DNA of 64,000 nt from Bradyrhizobium sp. CCGUVB4N (lineage in GTDB: Bacteria; Pseudomonadota; Alphaproteobacteria; Rhizobiales; Xanthobacteraceae), in contig NZ_JANADP010000001.1 of NCBI RefSeq assembly GCF_024199945.1, positions 8,308,001-8,372,000 on the forward strand. Reading direction: 5' to 3'. Made by a program: the position numbers and the translations under genes. The notes below the pieces were generated by a model, which searched no databases, had not been told where the DNA came from, and was given only the letters and a program-made list of their open reading frames with translations. Below are positions 60,863-64,000 of this stretch, one piece after another. The first letter of the stretch is position 1, and each line of letters begins with the position of its first letter.

Positions 60863-62401
60863 ATGAAGCCGACATCGATCAATCGATTCGGAACCAGCCG
60901 GCGCGAGGCGATCAAGAGCAGCATAGGAGCGGCATCGCTGGCGGCATTGGGCGGCACCGTTCCCGCCGCGGTCGCGACCGCAACGGTCGCAGTCTCGACC
61001 GGCCCCGCGCAGGCGCAACGCATGCCCCAGCCCGCGGCTCCGGAGATCACGGAACCGGCGACTGGCATCATCATGCAGCCCGACTACGCCAGGACCATCG
61101 CGCAGATGGCTTATGTCTGGGGCTGGCCTATCGTGAACATGATCAACCGGCGGGCGGCGATCACGCAAGCGCCACAACCTGGTCACCTCAATGGCGTGCT
61201 GCCGGCCGCGCCGCGCGGCCAGATCGCGATGCTGGCCGACTACATCGAGCCGTCCGAGACCTTCGTCACCTGCCCTAACCAGGATGTCGTCTACGGACTC
61301 GGCTTCTTTGCGCTCGACGAGGAGCCGGTGGTTATCCAGGTGCCGGACTTCGGCGACCGCTTCTGGGTCTATGCATTATACGATGCGCGCACTGACCAGT
61401 TCGGCGAGGTAGGCAAGCCGTACGGCACCAGGCCGGGGTTCTACCTGCTCGCCGGCCCGAACTGGAAGAGTCTCAAGCCGGCCGGCATCACCGAGGTTAT
61501 CCGCTGCTCGACGTCGCTTGCCAATGCTATCCCGCGCGTATTCCAGGACGACACGCCCGAGGACAAGAAGGCGATCCAGCCCGTGATCAACCAGATCGTC
61601 GCCTATCCGCTGAAGGACTTCACCGGCAAGATGAAGACGATCGAATGGGCGAAGGTGCCGGACATCCAAGGTCCGAAATCGGACGGTGAAGAGACCAAGT
61701 GGGTGGTGCCGGAGAAATTTTTCGACCAGTTCGGCCAGGCGCTCGAGCTCGCCGATCCCCTGCCGGGCGAGGAAGCACTGTACGGCCAATTTCGGCTGCT
61801 GCTCGACGCCGCGGCCAAGGACCCCGAATTGAAGAAAGTGCTGGTCGCGGCCGCCGTCGACGCGGAAGACAAGGTCATCAAGCCGTTTTTTCAGTGGAAG
61901 CACAACGGCCGTCCGGCCGGCAATGGCTGGAACCGCTCGACGAACAACGCGCGGTTCGGGCTCGACTATTTCAATCGGACCGGGACCGCGAAATCGAACA
62001 TGTTCGATAACAGGCCCACCGAGACGCAGTATTTCTACACCGACAATGATGGCGCCGGCAGTGAGCTCAGCGGCGGCGGCAGCTACGAAATCACCTTCGC
62101 GAAGGGCGAGGAGCCGCCGGTCAACGGTTTCTGGTCACTGACGCTGTACAACGACAAGCATCTCTTCAACCCGAACGACCTCAAGCGCTACTCGCTCGGC
62201 ACCAAGAATAAGAATCTCAAGCGCAACGCGGATGGATCGCTTACGCTCTACGCCGGCGTAAAATCGCCGGGTGGAGACAAGGAGGCGAATTGGCTGCCTG
62301 CGCCGGGCGGACGCTTCTCGCTTTATCTCCGCGCCTACTGGGGCAAAGAGGGAATCCTCAACGAGTCCTGGAAGCCACCGGTCATCAAGAAGGTTGCCTA
62401 G
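60863..62401 (+). CDS. Tat-exported DUF1254/DUF1214 protein
   Basis: The 512-residue product starts with a twin-arginine signal (TSRREAIKSSIGAASLAALG, ending TGPAQAQ) and carries DUF1254 (AQMAYVWGWPIVNMINRRAA, CPNQDVVYGLGFFALDEEPV, DRFWVYALYDARTDQFGEVG) and DUF1214 (ETQYFYTDNDGAGSELSGGG, GFWSLTLYNDKHLFNPNDLK, YLRAYWGKEGILNESWKPP). The Tat signal implies folding before export, unlike its neighbour, which uses Sec. GGAGA precedes ATG 60863. It is in the same transcription unit as the upstream paralogue, from which it has diverged strongly. Confidence 0.87.
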   Translation: MKPTSINRFGTSRREAIKSSIGAASLAALGGTVPAAVATATVAVSTGPAQAQRMPQPAAPEITEPATGIIMQPDYARTIAQMAYVWGWPIVNMINRRAAITQAPQPGHLNGVLPAAPRGQIAMLADYIEPSETFVTCPNQDVVYGLGFFALDEEPVVIQVPDFGDRFWVYALYDARTDQFGEVGKPYGTRPGFYLLAGPNWKSLKPAGITEVIRCSTSLANAIPRVFQDDTPEDKKAIQPVINQIVAYPLKDFTGKMKTIEWAKVPDIQGPKSDGEETKWVVPEKFFDQFGQALELADPLPGEEALYGQFRLLLDAAAKDPELKKVLVAAAVDAEDKVIKPFFQWKHNGRPAGNGWNRSTNNARFGLDYFNRTGTAKSNMFDNRPTETQYFYTDNDGAGSELSGGGSYEITFAKGEEPPVNGFWSLTLYNDKHLFNPNDLKRYSLGTKNKNLKRNADGSLTLYAGVKSPGGDKEANWLPAPGGRFSLYLRAYWGKEGILNESWKPPVIKKVA

Positions 62402-62580
62402 ACCGCCTCCGCCCGAGTTCGCCATCGACGGGCGCACCCAGGTCTTCCCGGACTATTGCCCATCGCACTTGAGGTCGGCGAGCCGAAGGCGCGACGCTTT
62501 CGGCTCGCCAACCCCGCCGTTCCGGGCCAGCCAAGGACCGCTCAGGCCCTGGCTCGCCGCCATCGCGCAAGGAGGCGATC

Positions 62581-63882
62581 GTGAACATGGCCATCAAGAC
62601 ACCAGGAACCGAATCGCCGCGATCTGCGGCGATCCTGCTGTTCCCGCAGCCAGCGCTGCAGCTCATCTACGACACCGCGCCGATCGGGCTCGCATGCTTG
62701 TCGCCGGATTGTCGGTATCTGCAGATCAATGAGCGGCTCACCGGGATATGCGGGATATCCGTCGAAGACCATCTGGGACGCTCAGTCCGGGATTGCGTGC
62801 CGGCGCTTGCCGCCTCCGTCGAGCAGATCGTCGCGTCGATCATGGCGACGGGTGAACCGATCGTGGATATCGAGGTTTCCGGTCAGCGCGCCGATCAGTT
62901 CGGCGAACGCTTCTGGATGACGCATTGGTATCCGCTGCGCGCGCCAGACGGTGAGATCGTGGCGATCAATGTCGCGGCCGAAGAGATCACCGAACGCAAG
63001 CGTCTGTTCAACGAATTGCAGACTCGTACCCGTGAGCTGACACGTTCGCTCGAAGATCTCCGAACCATGCAGGACCGGCTCATTCAGCGGGAAAAGCTGG
63101 CGTCACTCGGTCAACTGACGGCCGGCATCGCCCACGAACTCGAGAACCCCCTCAACTTCATCAACAACTTTGCGTCGATCTCGACGGAATTGACCGATGA
63201 ACTCGACGATCTCTTCACGTCGGCAGAGATTGCCGACAAGACGCGCGGAGAGATCAAGGAGCTGACCGATCTATTGAAGACGAATTTGCAAAGGATCGTT
63301 CACCACGGCAAACGCGCCGACTCCATCATCAAGAACATGTTGTTGCACTCCCGCGAAGGCAGCCAGGAACGGCGGCCCGCCGACGTCAACGCATTGGTCA
63401 ACGAGGGCCTCAATCTTGCCTGGCGTGAAGCGCGCACCAAGAACCCGTCGTTCAACGTCACGGTGAAGCGCGATCTCGACCCCGAAGCCGGCATGATTGA
63501 CGCATTCCCGCAGGACATCATGCGCGCGATCCTCAATCTGGCGCTGAATGGGCTCTACGCGGCGACCGAGCGCAGGCGACAATATGGCGAAAATTTCGAG
63601 CCGTTGCTGAGCGCCAGGACCCGCAGCCGCGGCGAGCATGTCGAGATCGCCATACGTGACAACGGCATCGGCATTGCGCACGACATCAAGGCGAAAATAT
63701 TCAATCCGTTCTTCACGACCAAACCGGCGGGCGAAGGTACGGGGCTCGGGCTTTCCATGAGTCACGACATCATCGTCAAGCAACATGGCGGCACCATCGA
63801 GGTCGAGACCGAGCCCGGCGAATTCGCGGAATTCACGGTTGTGTTGCCGCGAACAGGGATTTTGCTGGATTGCGAGATCTAG
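62581..63882 (+). CDS. PAS sensor histidine kinase
   Basis: The 433-residue cytoplasmic kinase has an N-terminal PAS domain (residues about 30-140: APIGLACLSPDCRYLQINER, LTGICGISVEDHLGRSVRDC, WYPLRAPDGEIVAINVAAEE), a coiled linker, a His-phosphorylation region GQLTAGIAHELENPLNFINN with His185, and the catalytic domain (NLALNGLYAATE N-box, DNGIGIAHDIKAKIFNPFFT, GEGTGLGLSMSHDIIVKQHG). No membrane segment or receiver is present and no partner response regulator is nearby. GTG 62581 has GGAGG six bases upstream; ATG 62587 is an alternative. Confidence 0.92.
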   Translation: MNMAIKTPGTESPRSAAILLFPQPALQLIYDTAPIGLACLSPDCRYLQINERLTGICGISVEDHLGRSVRDCVPALAASVEQIVASIMATGEPIVDIEVSGQRADQFGERFWMTHWYPLRAPDGEIVAINVAAEEITERKRLFNELQTRTRELTRSLEDLRTMQDRLIQREKLASLGQLTAGIAHELENPLNFINNFASISTELTDELDDLFTSAEIADKTRGEIKELTDLLKTNLQRIVHHGKRADSIIKNMLLHSREGSQERRPADVNALVNEGLNLAWREARTKNPSFNVTVKRDLDPEAGMIDAFPQDIMRAILNLALNGLYAATERRRQYGENFEPLLSARTRSRGEHVEIAIRDNGIGIAHDIKAKIFNPFFTTKPAGEGTGLGLSMSHDIIVKQHGGTIEVETEPGEFAEFTVVLPRTGILLDCEI

Positions 63883-63939
63883 CGGAGCACCGAGGGTTTC
63901 GTTGACCGAAGCCGTCGCACCCTCACGCTCAAGACCTCG

Positions 63940-64000
63940 GACCTGCGCCAGGCCTCCGTCGACGAAAACTTCGTCGCCGATCATGAAGCTGCGCTGATGA
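63940..64000 (-). pseudogene. 3' end of an SDR-like gene entering from the right
   Basis: Read leftward, 63999-63940 encodes HQRSFMIGDEVFVDGGLAQV, closely matching the C-terminal tail of short-chain dehydrogenases (…F-x-x-G-x-x-x-x-V-D-G-G-x-A-Q-V). In intact members the stop comes immediately after; here the frame stays open into the histidine kinase gene, so the true end is lost or frameshifted, or this is a degraded remnant. Only the tail is visible, so function cannot be stated. Confidence 0.4.

Noticed and set aside
63271..63984. A minus-strand protein beginning with the SDR-like tail and running into the kinase gene
   Set aside because: Beyond VDGGLAQV the frame has no homology pattern and is the antisense of a clear kinase catalytic domain.

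Overview
This 64 kb window is a high-GC alphaproteobacterial chromosome segment, almost certainly Bradyrhizobium or a very close relative. The grounds are the gene families (DUF2093, DUF4170, DUF6101, a 41-residue L36, a CIRCE-controlled groESL, a 325-residue HisG paired with HisZ, a TorF-type porin) and the characteristic dispersed inverted repeats between genes. No tRNA, rRNA or CRISPR array was recognised.

Left end (1-4.5 kb): an accessory segment with visibly lower GC than the rest. It holds the C-terminal remnant of a serine recombinase, then four closely spaced co-directional genes: a one-TM protein, an McrA-like HNH endonuclease, a secreted protein and a DUF4238 protein. No function can be assigned to the set.

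5-24 kb: core genes. A YciB-like/membrane/winged-helix operon, an alpha/beta hydrolase, xseA, DUF2093 and a cysteine-synthase-like enzyme precede an envelope operon (TldD/PmbA, CysQ-like, DUF4170, DUF374 acyltransferase, waaA, lpxK) read right to left with overlapping genes. DUF6101, ubiA, rsmE, an AraC regulator and a winged-helix regulator with an upstream palindrome follow.

24-37 kb: hisZ-hisG, a dolichol-phosphate-mannose-type glycosyltransferase coupled to a ChbG-family deacetylase, DUF2076, an L,D-transpeptidase, a CheZ-family protein, a lipoprotein, and groES-groEL with a recognisable promoter, CIRCE element, intercistronic hairpin and terminator.

37-50 kb: an L-lactate/glycolate permease, an SbmA/BacA-like ABC exporter, a TorF-type porin, a histone H1-like protein, and glycolate oxidase genes. 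glcD is separated from glcE-glcF by an acyltransferase, a monooxygenase-like gene and an ArsR-type regulator, with a perfect 18-bp palindrome in the divergent promoter. Permease plus GlcDEF suggests uptake and oxidation of glycolate/lactate. A cytochrome c follows.

50-57 kb: a hydrolase, UDP-galactopyranose mutase divergent from a glycosyltransferase-like gene, a TPR protein, ribosomal protein L36 and an amidohydrolase.

57-64 kb: the most unusual region. Two tandem paralogous AraC regulators are followed by two exported DUF1254/DUF1214 proteins (one with a Tat signal) and a PAS histidine kinase. Three exact 22-bp-period direct repeats precede the first DUF1254 gene, and a fourth copy lies in the end of the first araC, just before the second. 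They look like operators for these regulators. The end of an SDR-like coding sequence enters from the right edge.
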